DNA of 64,000 bases from Rhodopseudomonas palustris JSC-3b (GTDB lineage Bacteria; Pseudomonadota; Alphaproteobacteria; Rhizobiales; Xanthobacteraceae), in NCBI GenBank assembly GCA_000504425.1, contig KI632513.1, positions 2,750,069-2,814,068 of the forward strand, written 5' to 3'. A program made the position numbers and the translations under genes. Positions 1 through 8,533 of this stretch are shown here, piece by piece; the first letter of the stretch is position 1; every line of letters begins with the position of its first letter. A model generated the notes under the pieces. The model was not told the origin of the DNA. It searched no databases and saw only the letters and a list, made by a program, of their open reading frames with translations.

Positions 1-213
1 CATTGCGTCTGCGAGCTGATGCGTGAACTCGGCGCCACCCAATCGCGGATGTCGCGCCACATGGCGGTGCTGAGAACGGCAGGGCTCGTCACCGACCGCC
101 GCGATGCGCAATGGGTACGCTATCGGCGATCGGCAAAACTGCCGCCCGAAGTGATCGCGCTGGTCGAAGCAGCGCTCGCGTTCCGGCCGAAACGGCGCGC
201 GAGGGCGGCATGA
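1..213 (+). CDS. ArsR/SmtB-family repressor, C-terminal part (truncated by window edge)
   Basis: The reading frame is open from base 1, so the N-terminus lies outside the window. The visible part begins with H-C-V-C-E-L-M, which matches the metal-binding C-V-C motif at the start of the recognition helix of ArsR/SmtB repressors. The recognition helix (Q-S-R-M-S-R-H) and the wing with V-R-Y follow. Family members release DNA when As(III) or a related metal binds the two cysteines. The stop overlaps the start of the next gene as ATGA, so repressor and permease are probably translationally coupled. It is a different subtype from the second ArsR at 1560. Confidence 0.85.
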   Translation, partial: HCVCELMRELGATQSRMSRHMAVLRTAGLVTDRRDAQWVRYRRSAKLPPEVIALVEAALAFRPKRRARAA

Positions 214-1259
214 CCAGCACCGAGTTGCCTGCAAAACCGCGCTCTGCGACCACCAGGCTGATCGTCACAGCGCTGCTGCTAGTGATCTGGGTCGCGCTCT
301 ACGCGGCCCTGGCGCCGGCCTCGCAATGGCTGGTGCTGCAACTGCCGCTCGACCCGGCAAGCGGCGCAGCGCAGGCGCTGGCGTTTTTCATCTACGACAC
401 CCCAAAGGTGCTGCTGCTGCTCACGCTGATCGTGTTCGCGATGGGCGTGGTGCGCAGCTTCTTTTCGCCGGAGCGGACTCGCGCGCTGCTCGCCGGCCGA
501 CGCCAAGGCGTTGGCAACGTCGCCGCAGCCACGCTCGGCATCGTCACGCCGTTTTGCTCATGCTCGGCAGTGCCACTGTTCATCGGTTTTGTCAGCGCCG
601 GCGTGCCGCTGGGCGTGACATTCTCGTTCTTGATCGCCGCGCCGCTGGTCAACGAGGTTGCGCTCGGGCTGCTGCTGGCGCTGCTCGGCTGGAAGGTGGC
701 GCTGCTTTATCTGCTGCTCGGACTGGCCGTAGCGATCATTTCAGGCGCGATCATTGGCCGGCTGCATCTCGAAGGCTGGCTGGAAGACTGGGTGCGCGCG
801 CTGCGCACCGAGGCGGCTCCGCTTGCAACGGCACAGCTGAGCATTGCGGACCGCATCGATGCCGGCGTTGAAGCTGTGCGCGATATTGTCGGGCGGGTCT
901 GGCCGTGGATCATCGGCGGCATTGCCGTCGGCGCCGGCATTCATGGCTGGGTCCCTGAGGGCTTGCTCGCCGGCATCATGGGGCGAGAGGCGTGGTGGTC
1001 GGTGCCCGCGGCGGTCGCGATCGGCATACCGATGTATTCCAACGCCGCCGGCATCATCCCCGTGGTCGAGGCGCTGCTCGGCAAGGGCGCGGCGCTCGGC
1101 ACGACGCTGGCCTTCATGATGAGCGTCACGGCCTTGTCGGCACCGGAAATGGTGATCTTGCGCAAAGTGCTGACGGTCCGGTTGATTGCCGTGTTCGTCG
1201 CGGTGGTCGGGCTCGGCATTTTGGTGGTCGGCTATCTGTTCAACTTCCTGTTCGGCTGA
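210..1259 (+). CDS. ArsP/YraQ-type (COG0701, DUF318) membrane permease
   Basis: This 349-residue integral membrane protein has about eight hydrophobic segments and the signature F-C-S-C-S-A-V-P in the first half. A second conserved segment, G-I-P-M-Y-S-N-A-A-G, comes later. Both mark the DUF318 permease family, which includes ArsP, an exporter of trivalent organoarsenicals. The start at 210 is chosen over an upstream in-frame start because its ATG overlaps the ArsR stop and gives the family N-terminus. An ArsR gene lies upstream and a small thioredoxin downstream, a common arrangement for this family. Export of organoarsenicals or another soft metal is inferred from context; the substrate cannot be read from sequence. 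Confidence 0.85.
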   Translation: MTSTELPAKPRSATTRLIVTALLLVIWVALYAALAPASQWLVLQLPLDPASGAAQALAFFIYDTPKVLLLLTLIVFAMGVVRSFFSPERTRALLAGRRQGVGNVAAATLGIVTPFCSCSAVPLFIGFVSAGVPLGVTFSFLIAAPLVNEVALGLLLALLGWKVALLYLLLGLAVAIISGAIIGRLHLEGWLEDWVRALRTEAAPLATAQLSIADRIDAGVEAVRDIVGRVWPWIIGGIAVGAGIHGWVPEGLLAGIMGREAWWSVPAAVAIGIPMYSNAAGIIPVVEALLGKGAALGTTLAFMMSVTALSAPEMVILRKVLTVRLIAVFVAVVGLGILVVGYLFNFLFG

Positions 1260-1270
1260 AGGAGCGAACC

Positions 1271-1507
1271 ATGAAGGACGTCAAAGTGCTGGGATCGGGC
1301 TGCAAGCGCTGCATCGAAACCGCCGCTCTGGTGCAAAGCGAGGCCGACCGCCTCGGTGTGCCGATCAAGCTGGAAAAGATCACCGACTATGCCGAGATCG
1401 CCAAATACGGGATCGCTTCGACGCCCGGTGTGGTGATCGACGGCAAGGTGGTGCACGCGGGCGGGTTGCCGAAGAGCGAGAGCATCGCAGCGTGGCTGGC
1501 GGCCTAA
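1271..1507 (+). CDS. Small thioredoxin-like redox-active disulfide protein
   Basis: This 78-residue protein carries a C-x-x-C site at C11 and C14 (G-C-K-R-C) near the N-terminus, and a cis-proline segment S-T-P-G-V-V-I-D typical of the thioredoxin fold. The size and G-S-G-C-x-x-C context match the short 'redox-active disulfide protein 2' family that accompanies COG0701 permeases. It starts 11 bases after the permease stop behind a good Shine-Dalgarno (aaggag). A likely role is delivering or reducing thiol-bound substrate for the permease, but that is inference. No signal peptide is present, so it should be cytoplasmic. Confidence 0.85.
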   Translation: MKDVKVLGSGCKRCIETAALVQSEADRLGVPIKLEKITDYAEIAKYGIASTPGVVIDGKVVHAGGLPKSESIAAWLAA

Positions 1508-1535
1508 CGGCTCGGGTTGCGGGCTTGATCCGCCC

Positions 1536-1563
1536 CCATATTTCCATTATTCATGAAATATGG
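1536..1563. promoter_or_regulatory. Perfect inverted repeat, probable ArsR operator
   Basis: Arms CCATATTTC (1536-1544) and GAAATATGG (1555-1563) are perfect complements separated by 10 bases, with a smaller palindrome TTCATGAA at 1550-1557. The right arm covers the ATG (1560-1562) of the following arsR. AT-rich dyads of this type at the promoter or start of ars operons are typical ArsR-family operators. The position suggests repression of the arsR-arsC unit by direct block of the start region. Confidence 0.7.
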
Positions 1564-1916
1564 AATCGGAAGCAGTTCTGGCGGCGCTGTCCGCCCTTGC
1601 GCAAGAGACCCGGCTCGCGGTGTTTCGGATGCTGGTGCGCTGTGAGCCGGACGGCATGGCCGCCGGCGATCTCGCCAAAACCGTGGGCGTGCCGGCCAAC
1701 ACCATGTCGGTGCATCTCAATGTACTGAGCCGCGCCGGGCTGATCAGCTCCGAGCGCCATAGCCGCTCGATCGTCTATCGCGCCGATCTCGACCGCTTCC
1801 GCGCGCTGATGACGTTCATGCTGAAAGATTGCTGCGGCGGGCGCAGCGAAATCTGCGCGCCGCTGATCGCCGATCTGGTGCCCTGCTGTCCACCGAAGGA
1901 AACCGTCGATGGCTGA
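1560..1916 (+). CDS. arsR: ArsR-family transcriptional repressor (C-terminal cysteine type)
   Basis: This 118-residue winged-helix protein has the DNA-recognition helix around residues 45-57 (A-N-T-M-S-V-H-L-N). Unlike the partial ArsR at the window start it lacks the C-V-C helix motif and has C91-C92-x6-C99 near the C-terminus. That is reminiscent of the Acidithiobacillus-type ArsR, which senses As(III) with a C-terminal Cys triad. The ATG sits inside the inverted repeat and has no clear Shine-Dalgarno, so the message may be leaderless or nearly so. Its 3' end overlaps arsC by eight bases, indicating one operon. Confidence 0.88.
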   Translation: MESEAVLAALSALAQETRLAVFRMLVRCEPDGMAAGDLAKTVGVPANTMSVHLNVLSRAGLISSERHSRSIVYRADLDRFRALMTFMLKDCCGGRSEICAPLIADLVPCCPPKETVDG

Positions 1917-2367
1917 TCCTGCCCCGACCCGCGACACCGCCATCGATGTCATCATCTACCACAATCCAGCCTGCGGCACCTCGCGCAACACGCTCGCTTT
2001 GATCCGCAATGCCGGCATCGAGCCGCATGTCATCGAGTATTTGAAGTGCCCGCCGAGCCGCGCGCTGCTCGAACAACTGATTGCGCGCGCCAGACTGACG
2101 CCGCGCGAATTGTTGCGCGAGAAAGGCACGCCGTTTGCCGAACTGAAACTGGAAGATCCCGCGCTCAGCGACGCGCAATTGATCGACGCGATGATGGCGC
2201 ATCCGATCCTGATCAACCGGCCGCTGGTGGTGACGCCGAACGGCGTGCGGCTGTGCCGGCCGTCCGAGGCGGTGCTTGATCTGCTGCCGGCGCAGCGCGG
2301 CGAATTCCGCAAAGAGGATGGCGAGCTGGTGATCGACGCTCATGGCCACCGCGTCGCTGGTGCTTAG
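1909..2367 (+). CDS. arsC: Arsenate reductase, glutaredoxin-coupled class
   Basis: This 152-residue protein belongs to the ArsC/Spx thioredoxin-fold family. It reduces As(V) to As(III) with glutathione and glutaredoxin. The catalytic cysteine is C22 in N-P-A-C-G-T-S-R-N-T. The segment P-I-L-I-N-R-P-L-V-V near residue 103 carries the conserved arginine of the active site. The gene overlaps arsR, and the efflux gene acr3 follows after a palindromic repeat, so reduction is followed by export. The start at 1909 is the first in-frame ATG. Confidence 0.92.
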   Translation: MADPAPTRDTAIDVIIYHNPACGTSRNTLALIRNAGIEPHVIEYLKCPPSRALLEQLIARARLTPRELLREKGTPFAELKLEDPALSDAQLIDAMMAHPILINRPLVVTPNGVRLCRPSEAVLDLLPAQRGEFRKEDGELVIDAHGHRVAGA

Positions 2368-2440
2368 TCACGCGCACAGAGGCACACACCTGGTCATTAT
2401 AAGCAATCCACCAACCCCGTGACTGCGAGTTGCACTACCC

Positions 2441-2524
2441 CGTCATTGCGAGCGCAGCGAAGCAATCCAGCACCACGCGGCGAGCATGGATTGCTTCGTC
2501 GGCTTCGCTTCCTCGCAATGACGG
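2441..2524. repeat. Dispersed palindromic element, family A, copy 1
   Basis: The element begins GTCATTGCGAGCGCAGCGAA and ends with the near-complement, forming a long imperfect hairpin. Its arms read ATTGCGAG...GAAGCAATCCA and TGGATTGCTTC...CTCGCAATGAC. Related copies lie at 3666-3786, 3821-3907 and 34272-34356. This copy separates arsC from acr3. A partial degenerate copy may precede it (GTCATTATAAGCAATCCA near 2393). Confidence 0.85.
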
Positions 2525-2576
2525 GAGGATGGTTCGAATCTTCTCTTGAACTTCGTTTCTTGTCCCGAGGCAGCCA

Positions 2577-3611
2577 ATGTCCACCTTCGAACGCTATCTG
2601 ACGCTATGGGTCGCGCTGTGCATCGTTGCCGGCATTGCGCTTGGCCATTTCATGCCCGGCCTGTTCCAGCTGATCGGCGCGGCGGAAATCGCCAAGGTCA
2701 ATCTGCCGGTCGCGGCCTTGATCTGGCTGATGATCATTCCGATGCTGGTGAAGATCGACTTTGCGGCGCTGGCGGGGGTGCGCGACCATTGGCGCGGCAT
2801 CGGCGTCACACTGTTCATCAACTGGGCCGTGAAGCCATTCTCGATGGCCGCGCTGGCCTGGTTGTTCATCGGCACGCTGTTCAAATCCTATCTGCCCGCC
2901 GACCAGATCAATTCCTACATCGCCGGGCTGATCATCCTGGCCGCGGCGCCATGCACTGCGATGGTGTTCGTGTGGTCGAACCTGACCAAGGGCGAGCCGC
3001 ATTTCACGCTGAGCCAGGTGGCGCTCAACGACACCATCATGGTGTTCGCCTTTGCGCCGATCGTCGGGCTGTTGCTCGGGCTGTCGGCGATCACCGTGCC
3101 GTGGGACACGCTGGTGCTGTCGGTGATCCTGTACATCGTGGTGCCGGTGGCGATCGCGCAGCTCCTGCGGCGAAGGCTGTTGGCCACGGGCGGCGACGCG
3201 GCGCTGCAGAAACTGCTTAAAGTGCTACAGCCGCTGTCGCTGGTGGCGTTGCTGGCCACGCTGGTGCTGCTGTTCGGCTTTCAGGGCGAACAGATCATCA
3301 AGCAGCCGCTGGTGATTGCGCTGCTCGCGGTGCCGATCCTGATCCAGGTCTATTTCAATGCCGGGCTCGCCTATCTGCTCAACCGCTTCGTTGGCGAGGC
3401 GCATTGCGTCGCCGGACCGTCCGCGCTGATCGGCGCCAGCAATTTCTTCGAGCTGGCGGTGGCCGCCGCGATCAGCCTGTTCGGCTTTGAATCCGGCGCG
3501 GCGCTCGCCACCGTGGTCGGCGTACTGATCGAGGTGCCGGTGATGCTGAGCGTGGTCTGGATCGTCAACCGCAGCCGCATTTGGTATGAGGCGCGGCCGC
3601 AGGCATCGTGA
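2577..3611 (+). CDS. acr3: Acr3-type arsenite efflux permease
   Basis: This 344-residue protein has about ten transmembrane helices and the Acr3 signature A-A-P-C-T-A-M-V-F-V-W-S near residue 125. The cysteine in that motif is essential for As(III) transport in studied Acr3 proteins. It exports As(III) using the proton gradient and completes the ArsC pathway. It is separated from arsC by about 210 bases holding a palindromic element, so it may be transcribed by read-through or from its own promoter. The ATG is preceded by gagg. Confidence 0.92.
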   Translation: MSTFERYLTLWVALCIVAGIALGHFMPGLFQLIGAAEIAKVNLPVAALIWLMIIPMLVKIDFAALAGVRDHWRGIGVTLFINWAVKPFSMAALAWLFIGTLFKSYLPADQINSYIAGLIILAAAPCTAMVFVWSNLTKGEPHFTLSQVALNDTIMVFAFAPIVGLLLGLSAITVPWDTLVLSVILYIVVPVAIAQLLRRRLLATGGDAALQKLLKVLQPLSLVALLATLVLLFGFQGEQIIKQPLVIALLAVPILIQVYFNAGLAYLLNRFVGEAHCVAGPSALIGASNFFELAVAAAISLFGFESGAALATVVGVLIEVPVMLSVVWIVNRSRIWYEARPQAS

Positions 3612-3665
3612 CGCGATCATTGCACGCAGGGCATTAGCCCCGTCATTTCGAGCAGCGCGCCAACC

Positions 3666-3786
3666 CCGTCATTGCGAGCGCAGCGAAGCAATCCAGACCT
3701 CAGTGCAGTGAACCCCTGGATTGCTTCGTCGCGTAGCCTGTGCCCGGACGGCGCAAAGCGCCGATCCGGGTGCTCCTCGCAATGAC
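3666..3786. repeat. Family A palindromic element, copy 2, with nested insertion
   Basis: The left arm is the same as copy 1. The right arm is split after GGATTGCTTCGTCGC by about 40 bases that form their own hairpin (CCGGA-CGGCGC-aaa-GCGCCG-aTCCGG), then it resumes with GCTCCTCGCAATGAC. This looks like a second small palindromic element inserted into the first. Confidence 0.7.
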
Positions 3787-3820
3787 CAGAGAACTCGTAA
3801 TTGCAGACTGTGAACCAGCC

Positions 3821-3907
3821 CCGTCATTGCGAGCGCAGCGAAGCAATCCAGACCTCTGTGCAGTGAACTGCTGGATTGCTTCGTCGCTGCGCTCCTCGCA
3901 ATGACGG
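3821..3907. repeat. Family A palindromic element, copy 3
   Basis: Uninterrupted copy with the loop region GACCTCTGTGCAGTGAACTG. The loop is almost the same as that of copy 2, so these two copies probably arose by local duplication before copy 2 was interrupted. Confidence 0.85.
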
Positions 3908-3941
3908 AAGGAAACAAGGTCGCTACACCCTTCGAACGCGG

Positions 3942-6224
3942 TCACACCTCCGGCGCGGTGCGGCGCACGGCAAAACTCGCCGTCAGCGGTGCCGTGGAGT
4001 CGCTGCCGACAAACACGTCGAACGGCGATTCGTCCTGCACCCAGTCGCGCGCGGCCGCGTTCCAATAGCGAAGCTGCTGCGGGCCGAGCGCGAACTGCAC
4101 CGTGCAGCGCTCGCCGGGCTCCAGCGTGACGCGCTGAAAACCCTTCAGCTCGCGCACCGGGCGCGCCGCGCTGCCATAGCGCTGATGGATATAGAGCTGC
4201 ACGACCTCATCAGCGGTGCACTTGCCGGTGTTGCAGACCTCGACGCTGACTTGCAGCGTCTCGCCCGGCGCGATCTCCGCCCTATCGAAGCTCAGCCCGT
4301 CAAACGCAAAGCTGCTGTAGCTGAGCCCGAAGCCAAACGGATAAAGCGGGCTATTCGGCTCGTTCCAATAACGCTGATCGGCCTTGTGCGGCTGATGCGA
4401 CTTGAGCCGCGCATAGGGCAGCGGCAACTGACCGATATTGCGCGGCCAGTTGAACGGCAGCTTGCCGCCCGGCGACACATGGCCGAACAGAAGATTGGCG
4501 ATCGCGGTGCCGCCCTGTGTGCCGGGATACCAAATGGTCATCAGCGCCTGCGGCGCACTGCCCTTGAGATCGAGCGGCCGCGCGCTCATCAGCAGCAGCA
4601 CGGTCGGCGTGCCGGTGGCCAGCACCGCATCGAGCAATTGCTGCTGACGGCCGGGCAGATCGAGCGAGGAGCGCGAGGCGTTTTCGCCGATCATGATCTG
4701 CGCTTCGCCCAGCACCAGGACCGCGACCTCGGCGCCGCGCGCCAGCTCGGCGGCGCGGGCGATCTCCGCGTCGTCATCGACTTCGATGCGCGGCGCCTGC
4801 TTGTGCTCGGGGCTCTCGAAGATCGAGCGGAATTGCCGCGCCGGCACGCTGACGCCGGGCGAGTAATCGACCCGCACCGCGCTGCCAAGCGTGGCCTTGA
4901 TGCCGGCCAGCACCGTCACCGTCTCCTGATCGTTCTGCGCAAAGATCCACGGCCCCGAACTGTCGCGCGCGGCATCGGCAAACGGACCGATCACCGCGAC
5001 CGAACGCAGCGCCTTGGCATCGAGCGGCAGCAGATTGTTGTCGTTGCGCAGCAGCACGGCGGAACGCTCGGCAGCCCGCCGCGCCACGGTGCGGTGCTTT
5101 GGATCGCTCAGCACCGCACGCGCGCGCGCGATATCGACATAAGGCTGCTCGAACAGCCCCATGCGGATTTTCGCCTCCAGCACGCGGCGCACCGAGGCAT
5201 CGAGCTCGGCCATGGTGATGCGGCCATCGGCCAGCGCCTCGGGCAGCCGCTTGTAGGCCGATTGCCCGAATGGCGGCGCCATCTCCATATCGACGCCGGC
5301 CTGCAGCGCGCGCACGCCGGCCTCGGTGAGATCGGCGGCAACGCCATGGGTGGTGAGATCGGCCGCGGCGCCAGCATCGGTGACCACAAAGCCGTCAAAG
5401 CCCAGCGTGTCGCGCAGCACCGTGGTCAGCAGCCAGCGATTGCCGGTGGCCGGAATGCCGTTCAGCCCCATATAGGCGGTCATGACATTGCCGGCGCCGG
5501 CCTCGATCGCGGCCTTGAACGGCGGCAGATACACGTTCCACAGCTCGCTATCCGACAGATTGACTTCGTCATAGTCACGGCCGCCGAGCGCCGCGCCATA
5601 GCCGGCAAAGTGCTTTGGGCCGGCGATCACGCGGCCGGGGCTGCCTATATAGCCCCCCTGAAAACCGCGCACCTGCGCCGCCGCCATCGCCGCGCCGAGA
5701 TAAGGATCTTCGCCCGCGCTTTCGATCAAGCGGCCCCAACGCGGATCGCGCGCGATGTCGACCATCGGCGCAAACGCCCAATGCAGACCGATGGCGCGCG
5801 CCTCGGTGGCCGCCACCGCCTGCCCCTGCTCGACCAGCTCCGGGTCCCAGCTCGCCGCCATCGCGATCGGCACCGGCATCACGGTGTGAAAGCCATGGAT
5901 GATGTCGAAACCGAACAACAGCGGAATGCCGAGCCGGGTCTGTTCGACCGCGATGCGCTGCAAACGATTGATGTCCTCAGGGTCGGTCACGAACAGCAGC
6001 GAGCCGGCGCGCCCTGCCGCTACCTCGGCCTCGACGCGCTTGGCCTCATCGTGCGAGGTCAGGAAATCGAAATACTGGGTGATCTGCCCCGCCTTCTCCT
6101 CGACGGTCATCTGCGCCAGTAGCGCATCGACGCGGGCGCGCACCACGGCGTCGTCCAGCGCTGCGGCGGGCACCTCGCCCTCGTTCAAAACTGAACCGCT
6201 CGATCCCGGCTGGTTGATGTTCAT
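3942..6224 (-). CDS. Glycoside hydrolase family 3 beta-glucosidase (BglX-like)
   Basis: This 760-residue enzyme hydrolyses terminal non-reducing beta-D-glucosyl or related residues. It shows the GH3 N-terminal TIM barrel with a substrate-binding K-H-F-A-G-Y segment. The nucleophile Asp is near residue 283 in F-V-V-T-D-A-G. The C-terminal alpha/beta sandwich and a fibronectin III-like domain follow. The start at 6224 (M-N-I-N-Q-P) has a clear aagga site; an upstream in-frame start would add 44 non-family residues. No signal peptide is visible at the chosen start although BglX proteins are usually periplasmic, so the location is uncertain. It stands alone with no sugar transporter beside it. 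Confidence 0.92.
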   Translation of the reverse strand: MNINQPGSSGSVLNEGEVPAAALDDAVVRARVDALLAQMTVEEKAGQITQYFDFLTSHDEAKRVEAEVAAGRAGSLLFVTDPEDINRLQRIAVEQTRLGIPLLFGFDIIHGFHTVMPVPIAMAASWDPELVEQGQAVAATEARAIGLHWAFAPMVDIARDPRWGRLIESAGEDPYLGAAMAAAQVRGFQGGYIGSPGRVIAGPKHFAGYGAALGGRDYDEVNLSDSELWNVYLPPFKAAIEAGAGNVMTAYMGLNGIPATGNRWLLTTVLRDTLGFDGFVVTDAGAAADLTTHGVAADLTEAGVRALQAGVDMEMAPPFGQSAYKRLPEALADGRITMAELDASVRRVLEAKIRMGLFEQPYVDIARARAVLSDPKHRTVARRAAERSAVLLRNDNNLLPLDAKALRSVAVIGPFADAARDSSGPWIFAQNDQETVTVLAGIKATLGSAVRVDYSPGVSVPARQFRSIFESPEHKQAPRIEVDDDAEIARAAELARGAEVAVLVLGEAQIMIGENASRSSLDLPGRQQQLLDAVLATGTPTVLLLMSARPLDLKGSAPQALMTIWYPGTQGGTAIANLLFGHVSPGGKLPFNWPRNIGQLPLPYARLKSHQPHKADQRYWNEPNSPLYPFGFGLSYSSFAFDGLSFDRAEIAPGETLQVSVEVCNTGKCTADEVVQLYIHQRYGSAARPVRELKGFQRVTLEPGERCTVQFALGPQQLRYWNAAARDWVQDESPFDVFVGSDSTAPLTASFAVRRTAPEV

Positions 6225-6823
6225 GTTCGTTCCTTGACAGAGTGTATTGCTGCCGCGAAGGCCACTCCAACGGAGATCAGGTTCGCGCCTCCACCTCAAG
6301 TGCCCTTTGCGCAGATCATCCCCTCGTTTCCAGCAGCGCCATTCTCGCGCAGCCACGCACAGCGGCGGCGCGCGCAGGCACGGCGCTGCTCACCATCGCG
6401 ATCAGACTGGCGCATGAGCCTTTGATGTCAACTGCGGTGGACCGCGACAAACCGTGTCACGCCACGAGCCGCGCTGTCATTGACGCGCGGCATTGCTGCA
6501 ACTGCGCTCGCTGCACTGCACGCGATTGCGCGATTTGTCAGCAATGTCAGCGATCGCCGCGGAATTAGTAACTGCGTGATGGGACATGGTGACGCATCGA
6601 TTACCACTGAGCGGCGCGATCAACCGTCAAATACAGTAATCACCGTCACTTGCTGCGCTTGCTGCAACCGAAATGATGTCGCGCTTGCTTGACATATACG
6701 AAGGTTTCGGTTGACCCGAATGAGCCTCCCCGGTCACCTTTCAAACAAACTGCAAGAGTTCGGCCTGCGATCAACTGATTGCGCCAAAGCACGAACCATC
6801 AACACACACCTTGGAGAGGAACT
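6225..6823. other. Intergenic region upstream of the ABC transporter operon
   Basis: About 600 bases between the divergent GH3 and binding-protein genes. Short open frames here lack conserved features. A possible promoter element TTGACA lies near 6688. Close by is the small inverted repeat TTCGG-ttgac-CCGAA near 6705-6719. I see nothing else that can be supported. Confidence 0.5.
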
Positions 6824-8173
6824 ATGTCCCAACGGAAAACGACGCTCGACCGTCGCACGATTCTCAAGGCCGGCGCGGGCGGCGCTCTGGCGTTGGCAGC
6901 GCCGATGTCATTCATTCGCGGCGCCTGGGCCGACGACTTCTGCAACATGCCGAAGGGCTCGACCGTCACGTTCGGCTTCAACATTCCGCTGACCGGCCCC
7001 TATGCCGACGAAGGCAATGACGAGCTGCGCGCCTATCAGCTCGCCGTCAAGCACCTGAACGGTGAAGGCGACGGCGGCATGCTGAAGACCATGAAACCGC
7101 TGGCGCTGAAGGGCAATGGCGTGCTCGGCAAGAAGGTCGCGTTCGTCTCCGGCGATACCCAGACCAAGGCCGATGCGGCGCGCGCCTCCGCCAAGCGCAT
7201 GATCGAAAAGGACGGCGCGGTGATGATCACCGGCGGTTCGTCCTCGGCCGAAGCGGTCGCGGTGCAGTCGCTGTGTCACGACATCGGCGTGATCTTCATG
7301 GCCGGCCTGACCCACTCCAACGACACCACCGGCAAGGACAAGCGCGCTTACGGCTTCCGCCACTTCTTCAACGCCTATATGTCGGGCGTCGCGCTCGGCC
7401 CGGTGCTGGCCGAAGCCTATGGCAAGGACCGCGCCGCTTATCACCTCACCGCCGACTACACCTGGGGCTGGACGCAGGAAGAATCGATCAAGGACGCCAC
7501 CGAGAAGCAGGGCTGGAAGACCATCAAGGCGGTCCGCACCCCGCTCGGTGCCGGCGACTTCTCGCAATACATCACCCCGGTGCTCAATTCGGGCGCGGAC
7601 GTACTAATCCTGAACCACTACGGCAAGGACATGATCAACTCCTTGACCCAGGCGGTGCAGTTTGGCCTGCGCGAAAAGATGGCGAACGGCAAGAAGTTCG
7701 AAATCGTGGTGCCGCTGTTCTCCGAACTGATGGCCCAGGGCGCCGGCGAGAACATCAAGGGCATCATCGGCACTGCCAACTGGGACTGGAAGCTCGAGGA
7801 CGAAGCGACCCGCGCTTTCACCAAATCGTTCGGCGCCGCTTACGGCACCCCGCCCTCGCAGGCCGCGCAGACCTGCTACGTGCAGGCGATCCTCTATGCC
7901 GACGCCTGCGAGCGCGCCGGCACTTTCAATCCGACCCAGGTGATCAAGGCGCTCGAGGGCTTCGAATTCGACGGCCTCGGCAACGGCAAGACGCTGTATC
8001 GCGGCGCCGATCACCAGTGCTTCAAGGACGTGCTGGTCGTGCAGGGTAAGGACAACCCGAAGGACAAGTACGATCTGTTGAACATCAAGAAGATCGTCGC
8101 GGCCAAGGATGTCACTTACGATCCCGCCATTTTCGGCGGCGAACTCGGGTCGAGCGAAGCCAAGAAGTGCTGA
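6824..8173 (+). CDS. Branched-chain amino-acid-type ABC transporter, substrate-binding protein
   Basis: This 449-residue exported protein is the periplasmic binding component. The N-terminus has a twin-arginine-like leader (D-R-R-T-I-L-K-A-G) and a hydrophobic stretch ending near A-W-A-D, so Tat export is likely. The body is a Peripla_BP_6 (LivK-like) fold with P-L-T-G-P-Y-A-D-E-G at the start of the mature domain and a T-G-G-S-S-S-A-E segment. It is longer than E. coli LivK (about 370 residues). This family also covers urea, amide and aromatic-acid binders, so the ligand is not established. An ATG behind ggagagga sets the start. Permease and ATPase genes follow. Confidence 0.9.
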   Translation: MSQRKTTLDRRTILKAGAGGALALAAPMSFIRGAWADDFCNMPKGSTVTFGFNIPLTGPYADEGNDELRAYQLAVKHLNGEGDGGMLKTMKPLALKGNGVLGKKVAFVSGDTQTKADAARASAKRMIEKDGAVMITGGSSSAEAVAVQSLCHDIGVIFMAGLTHSNDTTGKDKRAYGFRHFFNAYMSGVALGPVLAEAYGKDRAAYHLTADYTWGWTQEESIKDATEKQGWKTIKAVRTPLGAGDFSQYITPVLNSGADVLILNHYGKDMINSLTQAVQFGLREKMANGKKFEIVVPLFSELMAQGAGENIKGIIGTANWDWKLEDEATRAFTKSFGAAYGTPPSQAAQTCYVQAILYADACERAGTFNPTQVIKALEGFEFDGLGNGKTLYRGADHQCFKDVLVVQGKDNPKDKYDLLNIKKIVAAKDVTYDPAIFGGELGSSEAKKC

Positions 8174-8533
8174 TCGCGGCCGGGACTGGATCAGTCCCGC
8201 CGCTTTGACGTGTCTCCGGTCGACTGCGCCCCAGGTGCAGCCGGCCGGTCCGTGTCACTCGCAGCGCCGGGCGATCTCCGCACGCTGCGACGACACGGCG
8301 ACACGGCCTAAGCAAGACGCGACTTAACAAGACGCGACATAACAACGTCAGAACAGAAACGTCGGGCCACACACGTCGGAACAGACACGTCACACGACCT
8401 GACGTGGCAACCCCAGACGTAGCAACGACGATTGCCTCTCATGCCGTCTCGCCGCTTGGTGGCGCCGGGACGGAACGATGCGCAGTGCCACGGCCGGCTC
8501 GATGAGCTGTCCTTGCGGAAGGTTGGGCGACGA
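8174..8533. other. Gap between binding-protein and permease genes
   Basis: This 360-base interval interrupts the transporter operon. Its middle is a degenerate tandem repeat, described separately. I see no hairpin with a T-tract, so the binding-protein gene may still be co-transcribed with the permeases. Confidence 0.6.
8290..8430. repeat. Degenerate tandem repeat with 14-15 base period
   Basis: Successive units read AGCAAGACGCGACTT, AACAAGACGCGACAT, AACAACGTCAGAAC, AGAAACGTCGGGCC, ACACACGTCGGAAC and AGACACGTCACACG. A-C-G-T-C or G-A-C-G recurs at intervals of about 14-15 bases. The first two units differ at only two positions. Confidence 0.65.

Larger units (their letters stand above)
3612..3941. 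other. Gene-free stretch made largely of palindromic repeats
   Basis: The interval between the convergent acr3 and GH3 genes holds two family A repeats and a short degenerate fragment (GTCATTTCGAGCAGC near 3643). I see no coding potential. The hairpins may act as bidirectional terminators. Confidence 0.75.

Noticed and set aside
3876-6122. 748-codon plus-strand frame opposite the GH3 gene
   Set aside because: Antisense shadow of a clear glycoside hydrolase; composition is Arg/His/Ala-rich without motifs.
6480-6692. 70-codon plus-strand frame upstream of the ABC transporter
   Set aside because: Cys-rich and Thr-rich product without a start signal. It overlaps what looks like a promoter region.
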